Positions 38,750-50,388 are shown, numbered from the stretch's first letter. The stretch: 64,000 nt of DNA from an uncultured Pirellulaceae bacterium (GCA_938083195.1 CALKCK010000009.1:362704-426703), one strand, 5' to 3'. The notes: generated by a model not told the origin, from the letters alone. Numbers and translations are program-made.

Positions 38750-39178
38750 ATGAGTGAAAACAAACCCAATCCCTATACCCCGTCCGACGAGAACACGCTC
38801 TCGCCTGACAACAGAAGTCCCGTCGTGCTCAACCCCAACCCGGCGGTTAAAACTTACCAGCGGATTTACGTAATCCTCATGTTTCTGATGTATGCGGCAA
38901 TCGTTGTCCTCGTCGTCGCAGCCTCATTTTACAAAGATGCGGTCGCCCGAGTTCTTGAAGTCGACCCTATCGAAGCGATGATCTTACTTTTTATTCTAGG
39001 AATAATCTCGGCCGTCTTGGCAATTGTCTTTGTGGTTGGACTGTTTTGGCACCGTGGATTAGGAGGCTGGATTTACAATCTCATCTGCATCGGCCTTACT
39101 TCCGGATGCACATGGCCAATCACGATCCCACTCATGATCTTCTGGATCAAGCACAAAGACGACATCCAACACGGCTAG
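38750..39178 (+). CDS. Small membrane protein with three hydrophobic segments
   Basis: Unassigned 142-residue protein. The N-terminal 35 residues are polar and Asn/Pro-rich. Hydrophobic segments run at about 42-64, 76-100 and 107-130, with a short charged tail. Similar small proteins of this build are common in planctomycetes with no known role. No operon partner; the next gene is convergent. Confidence 0.6.
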   Translation: MSENKPNPYTPSDENTLSPDNRSPVVLNPNPAVKTYQRIYVILMFLMYAAIVVLVVAASFYKDAVARVLEVDPIEAMILLFILGIISAVLAIVFVVGLFWHRGLGGWIYNLICIGLTSGCTWPITIPLMIFWIKHKDDIQHG

Positions 39179-39316
39179 TCGCAAGGCATTTCTGCCCATC
39201 AGCTATTGCAAACCGATGCTTCATAGGTACCTCCCCAATTTAGAAGCGAGGTCCTGGGGGTAGAGGGGAAATCAACCAAACCGCTGGGTTGCTCGTCCGG
39301 TCAAAAGCACCAAATC

Positions 39317-39883
39317 TTATTTGGACTTCAAACTGATCGACTCAACTTCAAGCTTGAAACTGCCTGGCTTTTTGTCGCCTAATAAAATCCCAAGCCCAGC
39401 GACCGCGGACGGATTGAACGCCTGGTTCCGAAAATTCCTGCCTCGCCATGTAGCAACAAATTTATCGACAGGAAGTTCCACATCAACCCACTCGCCCTTG
39501 GAGGTTGGAAAGGACTGTCGGTAGGAGTATCCACCCATATTCCGCTGAGTGTAAACATTGAAGTTGTACGTACGACCGTCACCGCGGACTCGTAGCACGA
39601 CCGTGTCGCCGCTTTCCATTGCCAGGCCAGCGTCACTTGCTCTTATCGAGGCAAACCCGCCGTTATTTTCCAAGGACAGATTTCCAGAAAACTCAAGATT
39701 CTTGTACTGATTGACTCTGACTTGGCCCGACGATCTTCCACCCATCACCCCGTCCATCACTGGCCGCCAAACTCGAACCGCATCAGGCTTATCAAAGTCG
39801 AACAAAACTCGATTTTGATCCCCATTTTCTGCGGGCGAAAAAGTGACGACAAAAGAGAGTAGTAGAAAGAACAAATAGGCCAT
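39317..39883 (-). CDS. Secreted CIA30-like protein
   Basis: 188 residues with a signal peptide (about 1-18, LFFLLLSFVVTFSP). The mature part matches the complex I intermediate-associated protein 30 (CIA30) domain: DFDKPDAVRVWRPVMDGVMGGRSSG, then GNLSLENNGGFASIRA, VLRVRGDGRTYNFNVYT and YRQSFPTSKGEWVDVELP. This beta-sandwich is carbohydrate-binding-like. In mitochondria CIA30 aids complex I assembly; bacterial exported members have no proven role. It is followed by 260 bases up to the M56 gene. Confidence 0.88.
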   Translation of the reverse strand: MAYLFFLLLSFVVTFSPAENGDQNRVLFDFDKPDAVRVWRPVMDGVMGGRSSGQVRVNQYKNLEFSGNLSLENNGGFASIRASDAGLAMESGDTVVLRVRGDGRTYNFNVYTQRNMGGYSYRQSFPTSKGEWVDVELPVDKFVATWRGRNFRNQAFNPSAVAGLGILLGDKKPGSFKLEVESISLKSK

Positions 39884-40090
39884 TGAATTATTCTTCGGTT
39901 AGGGAGTTATCTTTAAGGAGTTGCCGCAATTGGCTTGTGTCGCACTGTTGTTTCCCCGAACCGCAAGCGCACTTTCTTAATAACGCGGTAATTAAAGACA
40001 AACCAACGAAAACTTCCCACCTAGCTCGAAACCGCAATTTTTTCACAAAAATCCGTATATCTATCTACGAATTGAGCTATCTCTGCCTAC

Positions 40091-40120
40091 AAAAAAGGCC
40101 CCTCGAACAAACGAAGAGCC
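40091..40120 (-). terminator. Terminator of the BlaI/M56 operon
   Basis: On the minus strand GGCTCTTCG pairs (two G-U) with TTCGAGGGGCC and is followed by TTTTTT. It lies about 25 bases after the M56 stop. Confidence 0.75.
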
Positions 40121-40143
40121 ATATTCTGATCCGATAGCGTTGG

Positions 40144-42063
40144 TTATTTACCAAACATCTTTTCTCGCATCTCATTCATTTTTTTCTTTGCGTCTTCAGG
40201 TGACAACCTACCTGCTTCCACTGCCGCTTCGATCTTTTTGGCACCCGCCATGTAACGACGCTTCTTCGCTTCCATGTCACCCGCGTTAGCCCGATTCGAT
40301 TTCGCACCTTTGTCGGATTTGGCACCTTTGTCGGATTTGGCACCTTTGTCGGATTTGGCAGCTTTGTCGGATTTGGCAGCTTTGTCGCCACCCGAGCGGA
40401 AAATTTTCGTGCGCATTTCGATCAACTTTTTCTCCGCGTCTTCCTTAGAAAGTTTACCGGCTTTGACCGCCGCTTCTATCTCTTCCGCGCCAGCCATGTA
40501 GCGACGCTTTTTCGCTTCCATGTCACCCGCGTTAGCCCGATCCGATTTCGCACCTTTGTCGGATTTGGCAGCTTTGTCGCCACTGTCGGGGGACATGCGA
40601 TTCCGCATTTCTATTAATCTTTTCTCTCCGTCTTCTTGGGAGACCTCACCTGATTTAATTGCTGCTTCAATCCTCCTGGCACCCTCCGCATAGCGGCGTC
40701 TCAACGCACCTCGGTCAGTCGCTTCACCGCGATCCGATTTAGCATCTTTGTTACCGCGAACTGGAAACATCTGCTTCCGCATTTCAGTAAGTCGCTTCTC
40801 ACCATCTGCTTTGGAAACTCTGCCCGACTTAATTGCTTCCTCAATTTTTTTCGCACCGGCATTATATCGTTCCCGTTTCGCAGCATCTTCACCTTGGACT
40901 ACAACGGGCTTCGCGTTCTTTTTTAAAGCCTCCATCATAGGAGCGACTTGCTCACGGGATAATTCTCCCGCTTTAACTGCCTCGACCAATCGACGCTGAA
41001 CCGCGCCGTAGTCCTGAGCATAAACTAAACCCACGGGGAAAATACAAACCGCCAATGCGATCGTGAGCATCCGCATCCATTGGGTGATTTTAAATTGTTC
41101 ATTTGAAATAATCATATTCAATCTTTTCTCCAAAACCCCGCCGCTGTTAAATTGACTGGCAACAGTCGGCGGACGGATCGCCGACTGCGTCAATATCTCT
41201 GCCATATTCAATAATGAACTGGCGTAATCATATCTTGCGACCCCAGTCATTTGGATAACCATTGCATCGCATGCAATTTCCTCTGTCGCTCGCAATTGCT
41301 TGCGAGCCACCCACATAACTGGATTCCACCATAAGGTTGCTGCCGCCAACCACTCCAACCAACGAACGAAATGGTCGAGACGTTTGATGTGCATCATCTC
41401 GTGAGCCAAAACCATTCGTAATTGAGAGGGCTGTAACTGGTCAATCGCCGCTTGGGATACAAAAATGTGCGGCCTGCCTCCAAGCCACCATACAAATGGC
41501 GAAATATTAGCTGACAGTGCCGAAATTTGAGGCATCCCCCGAAGACCAATCGTCGTAGCAATCTGATGGCCCGATTGCTGAACCCAAAGCTCTACGGGCT
41601 GAGATTGCCGATGAACTTGAATGTGAAATCGGACAATGCGGCATAACGAAACAACTAATAAAAGTGTACTAACGCTGCCCCAAACGACTCCCATAACTAG
41701 AGCCCAGTTCAACCGGCCACTCTTTCCATTCTCAGCAAGCGACCGATCTCCAAGTAGATGCCCCCCCATTTTTTGGTAAGCGTCAGATTCATCAGAAGAA
41801 GAGGTGACCGCACTGACAGACAACGCCTCTTCACCCATGACAGGGCGACCCAAAGCCGCTGGAGCACTCTCGGCAAAAGACCCCACTTCCAACAACGGAA
41901 CGGAGACCAAGGGAGGGGTAAGTAATTTAATCAGAATCACGACCCAGACAATGTTCGCAAGGGCATTCGCGTGGTATCGCTGCTGCAAAACCAAAGCAAG
42001 GATCGCCAGCACGAATGCCACCAACAAATTACTTAACATCACCTGCAAAATGAAATCAGTCAT
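40144..42063 (-). CDS. M56/BlaR1-type membrane metallopeptidase with C-terminal helical repeats
   Basis: About 639 residues from the ATG at 42063; the frame is open to 42129, but this start overlaps the blaI stop by 8 bases and gives the expected membrane start TDFILQVMLSN. Membrane segments flank the M56 zinc peptidase domain: AHEMMHIKRLDH (HExxH at 221-225) and EEIACDAMVI. A further helix (LTIALAVCIFPVGLVYA) leads outside. BlaR1 carries a penicillin-binding sensor there; this protein has five copies of a helical repeat of about 35 residues (AKKRRYMAGAKKIEAAV, then SPEDAKKKMNEMR) separated by Lys/Ser/Asp-rich linkers. Probable signal-dependent protease that cleaves the partner BlaI. Confidence 0.88.
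   Translation of the reverse strand: MTDFILQVMLSNLLVAFVLAILALVLQQRYHANALANIVWVVILIKLLTPPLVSVPLLEVGSFAESAPAALGRPVMGEEALSVSAVTSSSDESDAYQKMGGHLLGDRSLAENGKSGRLNWALVMGVVWGSVSTLLLVVSLCRIVRFHIQVHRQSQPVELWVQQSGHQIATTIGLRGMPQISALSANISPFVWWLGGRPHIFVSQAAIDQLQPSQLRMVLAHEMMHIKRLDHFVRWLEWLAAATLWWNPVMWVARKQLRATEEIACDAMVIQMTGVARYDYASSLLNMAEILTQSAIRPPTVASQFNSGGVLEKRLNMIISNEQFKITQWMRMLTIALAVCIFPVGLVYAQDYGAVQRRLVEAVKAGELSREQVAPMMEALKKNAKPVVVQGEDAAKRERYNAGAKKIEEAIKSGRVSKADGEKRLTEMRKQMFPVRGNKDAKSDRGEATDRGALRRRYAEGARRIEAAIKSGEVSQEDGEKRLIEMRNRMSPDSGDKAAKSDKGAKSDRANAGDMEAKKRRYMAGAEEIEAAVKAGKLSKEDAEKKLIEMRTKIFRSGGDKAAKSDKAAKSDKGAKSDKGAKSDKGAKSNRANAGDMEAKKRRYMAGAKKIEAAVEAGRLSPEDAKKKMNEMREKMFGK
40302..40389. repeat. 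18-bp tandem repeat inside the M56 gene
   Basis: About five direct copies of an 18-base unit (plus-strand ACCTTTGTCGGATTTGGC, some with AGC for ACC). They encode the hexapeptide KSDK(G/A)A in the linker between the last two helical repeats. A shorter array of the same unit is near 40550. Confidence 0.9.
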
Positions 42064-42436
42064 TTCCCTGCGCCTCTTCGAGAAGTTTTCGAAGACGTTT
42101 AATTTCAACCTTACCGAGTTTTCTCTCATCCAAAAGATGCGTTAGCAATGGAGCAATGGAGCCGCCAGTCAATCTTTGAGCAAGCGATTCTAACTGCAAT
42201 CCTCCGTAAGCTTCGCGTGTAATCGTCGCACTAAAAAGATAGACCCCCAAGCTTCGATCACGCTCAACAAAACCTTTCTGTTCCAAACTTTGCAGTAAAC
42301 GCTGCACAGTTCCATGCTGTGATTTTTTAGAATCATCGTAGAGCTGCTCCAAAATTTGGCGGGCAGTCAGCCGTTCTGCTTCCCAAATCAACTCCATCGC
42401 TGAGAGCTCAGCGTTGGTCAACTTTTTTATACTCAT
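42056..42436 (-). CDS. BlaI/MecI/CopY family repressor
   Basis: Winged-helix repressor of about 126 residues from the ATG at 42436 (the frame runs open to 42529). LTNAELSAMELIWEAERLTARQILEQL is the N-terminal helix set, and HGTVQRLLQSLEQKGFVERDR the recognition helix and wing. A C-terminal dimerisation tail follows, which in BlaI is the protease-cleaved region. It is coupled to the M56 gene by the 8-base overlap ATGACTGA. It probably represses its own operon through the palindrome at 42509-42524. Confidence 0.93.
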   Translation of the reverse strand: MSIKKLTNAELSAMELIWEAERLTARQILEQLYDDSKKSQHGTVQRLLQSLEQKGFVERDRSLGVYLFSATITREAYGGLQLESLAQRLTGGSIAPLLTHLLDERKLGKVEIKRLRKLLEEAQGND

Positions 42437-42508
42437 CCGATTTCTTTCAATTATCCGCTGACTCCAAGCGACTAAATCAACACTGAAACCGCATTGATAC
42501 GTCAACAA

Positions 42509-42524
42509 GCCGTAAACATACGGC
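42509..42524. promoter_or_regulatory. Candidate BlaI operator
   Basis: GCCGTA-AACA-TACGGC, a perfect 6-4-6 palindrome about 75 bases before the blaI ATG. ACGT motifs stand on both sides (42499-42502 and 42531-42534), giving a roughly symmetric 36-base site. Likely autoregulatory. Confidence 0.55.
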
Positions 42525-42556
42525 AACAATACGTAACGGTCAACTGCGACTTCAAT

Positions 42557-42590
42557 AAAAAAAGCCCGCCAATAAAACTTGGCGGGCTTT
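42557..42590 (-). terminator. Strong terminator of the second katG
   Basis: AAAGCCCGCCAA and TTGGCGGGCTTT form a near-perfect hairpin; on the minus strand it is followed by a run of T. It lies about 100 bases after the katG stop and may also work on the plus strand. Confidence 0.92.
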
Positions 42591-42627
42591 AGCTATCTAA
42601 ATTCACTCGCTGACGAGCAAAGAACCA

Positions 42628-42691
42628 TTAACTCTGTTCAATACTTAACTCTGTTCAATACTTAACTCAAATTGAATCAACTCAAATTGAA

Positions 42692-42693
<2 letters not shown>
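42628..42693. repeat. Two successive tandem duplications at the katG stop
   Basis: TTAACTCTGTTCAATAC (17 bp) occurs at 42628-42644 and 42645-42661, and AACTCAAATTGAATC (15 bp) at 42664-42678 and 42679-42693. The latter covers the katG stop codon. Confidence 0.95.
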
Positions 42694-45227
<2,534 letters not shown>

Positions 45228-46115
45228 ATGCGTTCTCTCCTAGTTCTGTCGATACTCCTCTGGGCATCCAATGTGACCTTCGCGATGCAGTCGGATTGGA
45301 TGACGAAGATCCCGGATGCAACCTCGTTGTCATCCATCAATATCCCGGGGACTCATAATAGTGGTGCAACTCGAGAACCGCTGTTGGGAACTGCCCGATG
45401 CCAATCATTAACCCTGCAAGAACAGCTAGCGATTGGCGTTCGATTTTTTGACATTCGCTGTCGCCATCAAAATGATAATTTTGCAATTTACCACGGTCCT
45501 ATTCCCCAGCGACTCGAGTTTAAAACAGTAATCAATACTTTTAAAACCTTTCTCCAAAACCATGGAAATGAAACCCTAATTTTAAGCATCAAAGAAGAAT
45601 ACCAATCGCTTGAGACTACCCGTCCGTTTGTGGCAACCGTAAAACAATACCTCAATCAAGACTTGCCAATTTGGTATACCGACGAAGCGATCCCTCTACT
45701 TGGCAAGGCACGTGGTAAAATTGTCCTGCTGAGGCGATTTAGTTCCGAAGAACCTCTTGGCATTCCAGCGACTCAGTGGGGGCACAACGGGTTTTATCAA
45801 AGTAAAAACCTATTCATTCAGGATAAATATTTACTCCCCGATGCCGAAACAAAATGGAAAATTATTTCACAGGCATTCTCGCATTCGACGAAACAGAATT
45901 CCAAAGAACAACTTCACCTTCACTTTACAAGTGGCTACACCAACAATCGCTTAGGCATTCCCAACGTTCTTTCCATCAGCCAGCCAACCAATCTTGAACT
46001 TACCCAATACCTCACCAAGGCTACTCATCGGCGTCATGGATGCATCATTCTCGACTTCATTACAGCCGAACTCGCGGAATCCATTTACCGACTAAACTTC
46101 ACAAAAGACAATTGA
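45228..46115 (+). CDS. Secreted PI-PLC-like phosphodiesterase
   Basis: 295 residues with signal peptide (about 1-20). Motifs of the bacterial phosphatidylinositol-specific phospholipase C: SINIPGTHNSGATRE (catalytic His43), RFFDIRCRHQNDN and YHGP (second catalytic His89). The barrel continues with ETLILSIKEEYQ and KIVLLRRFSSEE, and the C-terminal LDFI closes it. Such enzymes cleave phosphatidylinositol or GPI-like lipids without metal. This would be a notable activity in an organism not known to be a pathogen; the substrate is not known. The stop lies inside an 18-bp tandem duplication. Confidence 0.88.
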   Translation: MRSLLVLSILLWASNVTFAMQSDWMTKIPDATSLSSINIPGTHNSGATREPLLGTARCQSLTLQEQLAIGVRFFDIRCRHQNDNFAIYHGPIPQRLEFKTVINTFKTFLQNHGNETLILSIKEEYQSLETTRPFVATVKQYLNQDLPIWYTDEAIPLLGKARGKIVLLRRFSSEEPLGIPATQWGHNGFYQSKNLFIQDKYLLPDAETKWKIISQAFSHSTKQNSKEQLHLHFTSGYTNNRLGIPNVLSISQPTNLELTQYLTKATHRRHGCIILDFITAELAESIYRLNFTKDN

Positions 46116-46142
46116 GCCAGACCTGACAATTGAGCCAGACCT
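46107..46142. repeat. 18-bp tandem duplication covering a stop codon
   Basis: GACAATTGAGCCAGACCT occurs twice, at 46107-46124 and 46125-46142. The first copy holds the last two codons and the stop of the PI-PLC-like gene. Confidence 0.95.
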
Positions 46143-46188
46143 AATACCGCGAACCATATTTCCGCAACCAATAACTTAATCAACTCCA

Positions 46189-47595
46189 ATGCAACACGAT
46201 GAACTTCCTGCCTGGTCGGCAAAAGCCGCCGCCTGGGCAGCAGAATACCATGCGACGTTACGTGAACGCCCCATTCGTCCGAATGTAGTTCCAGGTGATT
46301 TTCTTAAACAAATTCCCACCGAACCTCCCCAAACATCCGAACCCTTCGAGAACATCTTTGAAGATTTTGTAAAACTCGTTCCAGATTCGATGACTCATTG
46401 GCAACACCCAAGATTCTTTGCCTACTTCAGCAGCAATGCCTCCCCAGCATCAATGCTCGCGGAACAACTGGCCAATGCAATCTCGGCTCAATGTATGCTT
46501 TGGCAAACCTCACCTGCCGCCACCGAACTCGAAACTGCGATGATTGACTGGCTCCGTCAAGCGCTCGCAATTCCAAAAGATTTCCGCGGGGTTATTCAAG
46601 ACACCGCAACCTCGTCGACCTTGGCTGCCGTCCTCACGATGCGAGAGAAAGCATTGAACTGGCGCGGCATCGAAGAGGGCCTCTCTGGCATGCCAATTCT
46701 CCGAATTTATGCCTCCGAACAAACTCACTCCTCCATCGATAAAGCAGTGAGGTTGGCTGGGATCGGCCAAAATAATTTAGTCAAAGTCAAAACCGATTCA
46801 GACTGGGCCATGTGCCCCAACAGCCTTCAGTTGGCAATTGAGACTGACCGAACCAACGGCTTGGTTCCCGCCGGAGTCATCGGCTGCATCGGGGGAACCT
46901 CCATTGGCGCTTCAGACCGCCTCGACCAAATTCTCGCAATCGCCCAACAAAACAATCTGTATACGCATGTCGATGCAGCCTGGGCTGGCTCTGCAATGAT
47001 TTGTCCTGAGTTCCGCTCAATCTGGAAAGGGATCGAGATGGCTGACAGCATTGTCTTCAATCCACACAAATGGCTTGGTGCGAATTTCGATTGCTCGATC
47101 CAATTCCTTAAAGAACCAAAAGAACAAATAAAAACTCTCGCCATCAAACCATCCTATTTACAAACACTTGAACAAGATGGAATCAATAATTATTCAGAAT
47201 GGTGCATTCCGCTGGGGCGCCGCTTTCGTGCCTTGAAACTTTGGTTTCTGATGAGAAGCCATGGACTCACTGGACTACAGGAAAGAATTCGCAACCATAT
47301 TGAGTGGGCAGGGGAGGCCGCCAAAGAAATAGAAAAACTGGAAAACTTCTCCATTGTCACGCCCCCCATGTTTTCCCTATTCACATTTCGATTCGAACCC
47401 CCCGGCCATGATGCCGACACAAAAACACGTGAACTTATCGAAGCGATTAATGCGGATGGACGAATTTATCTCACCCAAACCCTCCACGATGGAAAGTTCG
47501 TCATCCGGTTTACCATCGGTCAATTTGATACAGAAAAGTCAGACGTCGACATGGCAATTTCTGTCATTCAAGAACTGGCTGAGTCGTTGAACTAA
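46189..47595 (+). CDS. PLP-dependent group II amino acid decarboxylase
   Basis: Aromatic-L-amino-acid/histidine-type decarboxylase of 468 residues, cytoplasmic. Family motifs are MTHWQHPRFFAYFSSNAS near residue 75, GVIQDTATSSTLAAVLTMRE, THVDAAWAGSAM (Asp262 holds the pyridine nitrogen) and NPHKWLGANFDCS, where Lys294 forms the Schiff base with PLP. GRRFRALKLWFLMRSHG and the C-terminal small domain follow. It is similar to plant and bacterial tryptophan/tyrosine/phenylalanine decarboxylases; the substrate cannot be fixed by eye. It starts 73 bases after the PI-PLC gene. Confidence 0.95.
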   Translation: MQHDELPAWSAKAAAWAAEYHATLRERPIRPNVVPGDFLKQIPTEPPQTSEPFENIFEDFVKLVPDSMTHWQHPRFFAYFSSNASPASMLAEQLANAISAQCMLWQTSPAATELETAMIDWLRQALAIPKDFRGVIQDTATSSTLAAVLTMREKALNWRGIEEGLSGMPILRIYASEQTHSSIDKAVRLAGIGQNNLVKVKTDSDWAMCPNSLQLAIETDRTNGLVPAGVIGCIGGTSIGASDRLDQILAIAQQNNLYTHVDAAWAGSAMICPEFRSIWKGIEMADSIVFNPHKWLGANFDCSIQFLKEPKEQIKTLAIKPSYLQTLEQDGINNYSEWCIPLGRRFRALKLWFLMRSHGLTGLQERIRNHIEWAGEAAKEIEKLENFSIVTPPMFSLFTFRFEPPGHDADTKTRELIEAINADGRIYLTQTLHDGKFVIRFTIGQFDTEKSDVDMAISVIQELAESLN

Positions 47596-47863
47596 TTGAA
47601 TCCGGATTTCGTAAAACAAAAAAGTCCGCAAGTGTTACATGACGTTGGGAACTCGACGGATCTCCCCGTCCCCCCAAAAAAGAATCTGAATAGAACAACT
47701 TCAGCTACATCGCTCGCCTAAACAGCGGACAATCGGTCAGTGATTTGAAAATTCAGTCAATTCGCAACGAAATCTCGGCTTTTTTTGGCTGTTGCTAGGG
47801 TTCGCACCGTACCCTTAGTTTGGGTGGACGCTGCAGTATCATAACAACCCTAAAGAATGTGCG

Positions 47864-50329
47864 ATGTCAACTTCTCCGCCGCGCAAGCGACCAAAGCAAA
47901 ACCACGCCTACGAAACGTTGGAATCCCGGCAAATGCTCGCCGGCGTCGTAAACGTCGATCTCTATGCCCACGATCTTTTTATCCGTGGTGACCGGTCTGG
48001 AAATGAAATCAGCATTTCCCTCGATCCGAACCTCGGCGCCACCATTGAGGGGAGCGAGGGAACAAGAGTTGAATTCTCCCAAAATGCTGAATCTTCGATT
48101 GACCTCGCCTCACTAAACAACATCTTTATTTTGATGGGTGCAGGTGACGACGTCGTTGCCTTTGACGCCCAAAACCAGACCCTTGATGGCAATATTTCAA
48201 TCCAACTAGCCCAAGGTGACGACACACTTTTCTTCGTCGGTGACTCGCAACAAAAAGACAGCATTGCAAACGACGTTCGAATTCATTGCTCATCGGGAGC
48301 TGACTTTGTCTTCATTGCAGACATGTCAATTGCTGATGATCTTTGCCTCACTGGAGGTGCTGGCAATGACCAAGTCATCCTTCAATCAGTCGCGGTAAAA
48401 GACAATACTTTGATTAAGTCCCAAACTGGAGCTGATTCGATCTCGATTGCGAATTCCAACTTTGAAGGAAATACAAAAATTGCAACGGGAATTCAAAGTG
48501 ACCACTTTGAATCAGTCACAACCAACTTTCGAAATCGATTCAAATTAAACGCGGGTATTGGCTCGGACAGCAGCAACATTGCCAGCTCTAATGAATTTGC
48601 CGGAAAATTCAAAACCAGACAGGTCGAGTTTGCAGATCTCTCAAAAGCAGACAAAACCGTCGACTCCCTGCGGGACGTTTTTGAACAAAAAACGACCTTT
48701 ATGCAGGCTGATTTGAGAGACAAAATCCAAAATGCAGCAACGAAATTTAGTGAACAACTCGGGAGCAACTTCATTCAGTTGGAGTTAAACCCTCAATCAC
48801 AAACCGTGAAGGTTGCCGATCCGACTCCCAGTCTTTCCGTTCAGTGGGACGAAGTGACCCAAGAAGCTATCGCTGCAACGGACCTTGGCCCCACCGTCGC
48901 CTCACGCGCGCTTGGAATGGTCCACACGGCAATCTACGATGCCTGGTCAGCCTATGACGAAACAGCAATCTCCACACAGCTTGACGACCAATTGCAACAG
49001 CCTGCCAGCCAAATCACCGATGAAAACAAATCGGAAGCAATGAGCTTTGCTGCCTTTCGCGTGCTTGACGATCTTTTTGCAAGCGAAACCGACTCATTCC
49101 AGTCCTTGATGAACAATTTAGGTTACGACTCCACTGATCAATCCAGAAACCCCGAAACACCTGCTGGCATTGGCAATCTAATGGCCGATGCAATCCTTGA
49201 CTTCCGCCACGCAGATGGCTCCAACCAAACCGGCAATGACGCCAACGGTAATGGACAACCCTACTCAGACACCACCGGCTACGTGCCGTCGAATCCGGTC
49301 GGCACGGCGGTCGACATTGAAAAATGGACGCCAGAGCGGGTTCCTATCGACAGTACTCCCGAGACTGCCGTCAAAGTACAAAAATTCCTAACACCCCAAT
49401 GGATCGAAGTCACTCCATTCGCACTTTCCAGTCCAGATCAATTTCGAACCGAGGCTCCGCAACCGTTCCTACTCGTCGACGGAACTACGGACCTTGAAAA
49501 TGCGACCATCACGTTAGCCGATGGCACGGAGTTCGACATAAACAGGGATCTAATTGGCACCGTCATCAATCCGGTTTTCATTTCACAGGCTGAAACGCTG
49601 ATTGAGACCAGTTCTAACCTTACCGATGACGAGAAATTAATCGCTGAATTCTGGGAGGACGCCAACGGGACAGCCTTTCCGCCAGGAACGTGGCTAACCT
49701 TCGGACAGTACGTATCGGCAAGGGATAATCACTCGCTCGATCAAGACGCCAAGATGTTTCTCGCACTTTCCAACGCCATTTTTGACGCCGGTATCGCCAC
49801 TTGGGATGCCAAGGTCCATTACGACTACGTGCGACCGGTTCGCGCTATCCGAGAATTGGGGCAACTCGGTCTAATTGGCGAATTCAATCAAGAACTCGAT
49901 GGCTTTGCGATCGACGCGTGGACTCCTGAGGGATTCACCCAAACTATTCTTGCAACCGATTTCCTAACCTATCAAACCCCCGGCGGTCACCCGTCTCCTC
50001 CATTCTCGGAATACCCCTCAGGCCACAGTTCCTTCAGCGCCGCCGGTGCCGCGATCCTCCAACGATTCAGTGGCAGTAATAATTTTGGAGCTTCGGTTAG
50101 TTTTGAACCGGGAGAATCCAGGTTCGAACCGGGGGCTACTCCCAGCCAGAGTGTCACCCTAACTTGGGATACGTTTACCTACGCCGCGAGAGAGGCGGGG
50201 CTTTCCCGACGCTACGGTGGTATCCACTTTGCTGACGGTGATCTCAACGGCGAACGGCTCGGTCAGCAAGTTGCCGAGGTCACTTGGCAGCGGACGCAAG
50301 ATTTGATCTCCGGTAATACCGCCCCTTAG
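47864..50329 (+). CDS. Secreted vanadium-dependent haloperoxidase with RTX-like N-terminal region
   Basis: 821 residues. The N-terminus has a planctomycete LEPR-like motif (YETLESRQMLAG, about 16-27), used on large exported proteins. Residues about 70-210 contain RTX-like repeats (GAGDDV, AQGDDT, GGAGNDQV) that may bind calcium. The haloperoxidase domain starts at about residue 325 (VQWDEVTQEAIAAT). Vanadate ligands are complete: Lys650 and Arg657 (KVHYDYVRP), Ser719-Gly-His721 (YPSGHSS), Arg782/783 and His788 (RRYGGIHF). The enzyme family oxidises halides with hydrogen peroxide or acts as acid phosphatase. Direct neighbours do not tell the substrate; the two KatG genes nearby also act on peroxide. 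Confidence 0.93.
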   Translation: MSTSPPRKRPKQNHAYETLESRQMLAGVVNVDLYAHDLFIRGDRSGNEISISLDPNLGATIEGSEGTRVEFSQNAESSIDLASLNNIFILMGAGDDVVAFDAQNQTLDGNISIQLAQGDDTLFFVGDSQQKDSIANDVRIHCSSGADFVFIADMSIADDLCLTGGAGNDQVILQSVAVKDNTLIKSQTGADSISIANSNFEGNTKIATGIQSDHFESVTTNFRNRFKLNAGIGSDSSNIASSNEFAGKFKTRQVEFADLSKADKTVDSLRDVFEQKTTFMQADLRDKIQNAATKFSEQLGSNFIQLELNPQSQTVKVADPTPSLSVQWDEVTQEAIAATDLGPTVASRALGMVHTAIYDAWSAYDETAISTQLDDQLQQPASQITDENKSEAMSFAAFRVLDDLFASETDSFQSLMNNLGYDSTDQSRNPETPAGIGNLMADAILDFRHADGSNQTGNDANGNGQPYSDTTGYVPSNPVGTAVDIEKWTPERVPIDSTPETAVKVQKFLTPQWIEVTPFALSSPDQFRTEAPQPFLLVDGTTDLENATITLADGTEFDINRDLIGTVINPVFISQAETLIETSSNLTDDEKLIAEFWEDANGTAFPPGTWLTFGQYVSARDNHSLDQDAKMFLALSNAIFDAGIATWDAKVHYDYVRPVRAIRELGQLGLIGEFNQELDGFAIDAWTPEGFTQTILATDFLTYQTPGGHPSPPFSEYPSGHSSFSAAGAAILQRFSGSNNFGASVSFEPGESRFEPGATPSQSVTLTWDTFTYAAREAGLSRRYGGIHFADGDLNGERLGQQVAEVTWQRTQDLISGNTAP

Positions 50330-50388
50330 AGCCAGAACTCTAGAACCTGATTCCCGCGAACCCCTTAAATCCTTCCTGATGAACTGCG

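Noticed and set aside
40302..40389. CRISPR-like appearance of the repeat array
   Set aside because: Copies are directly adjacent without spacers and are in frame, so it is a coding tandem repeat.
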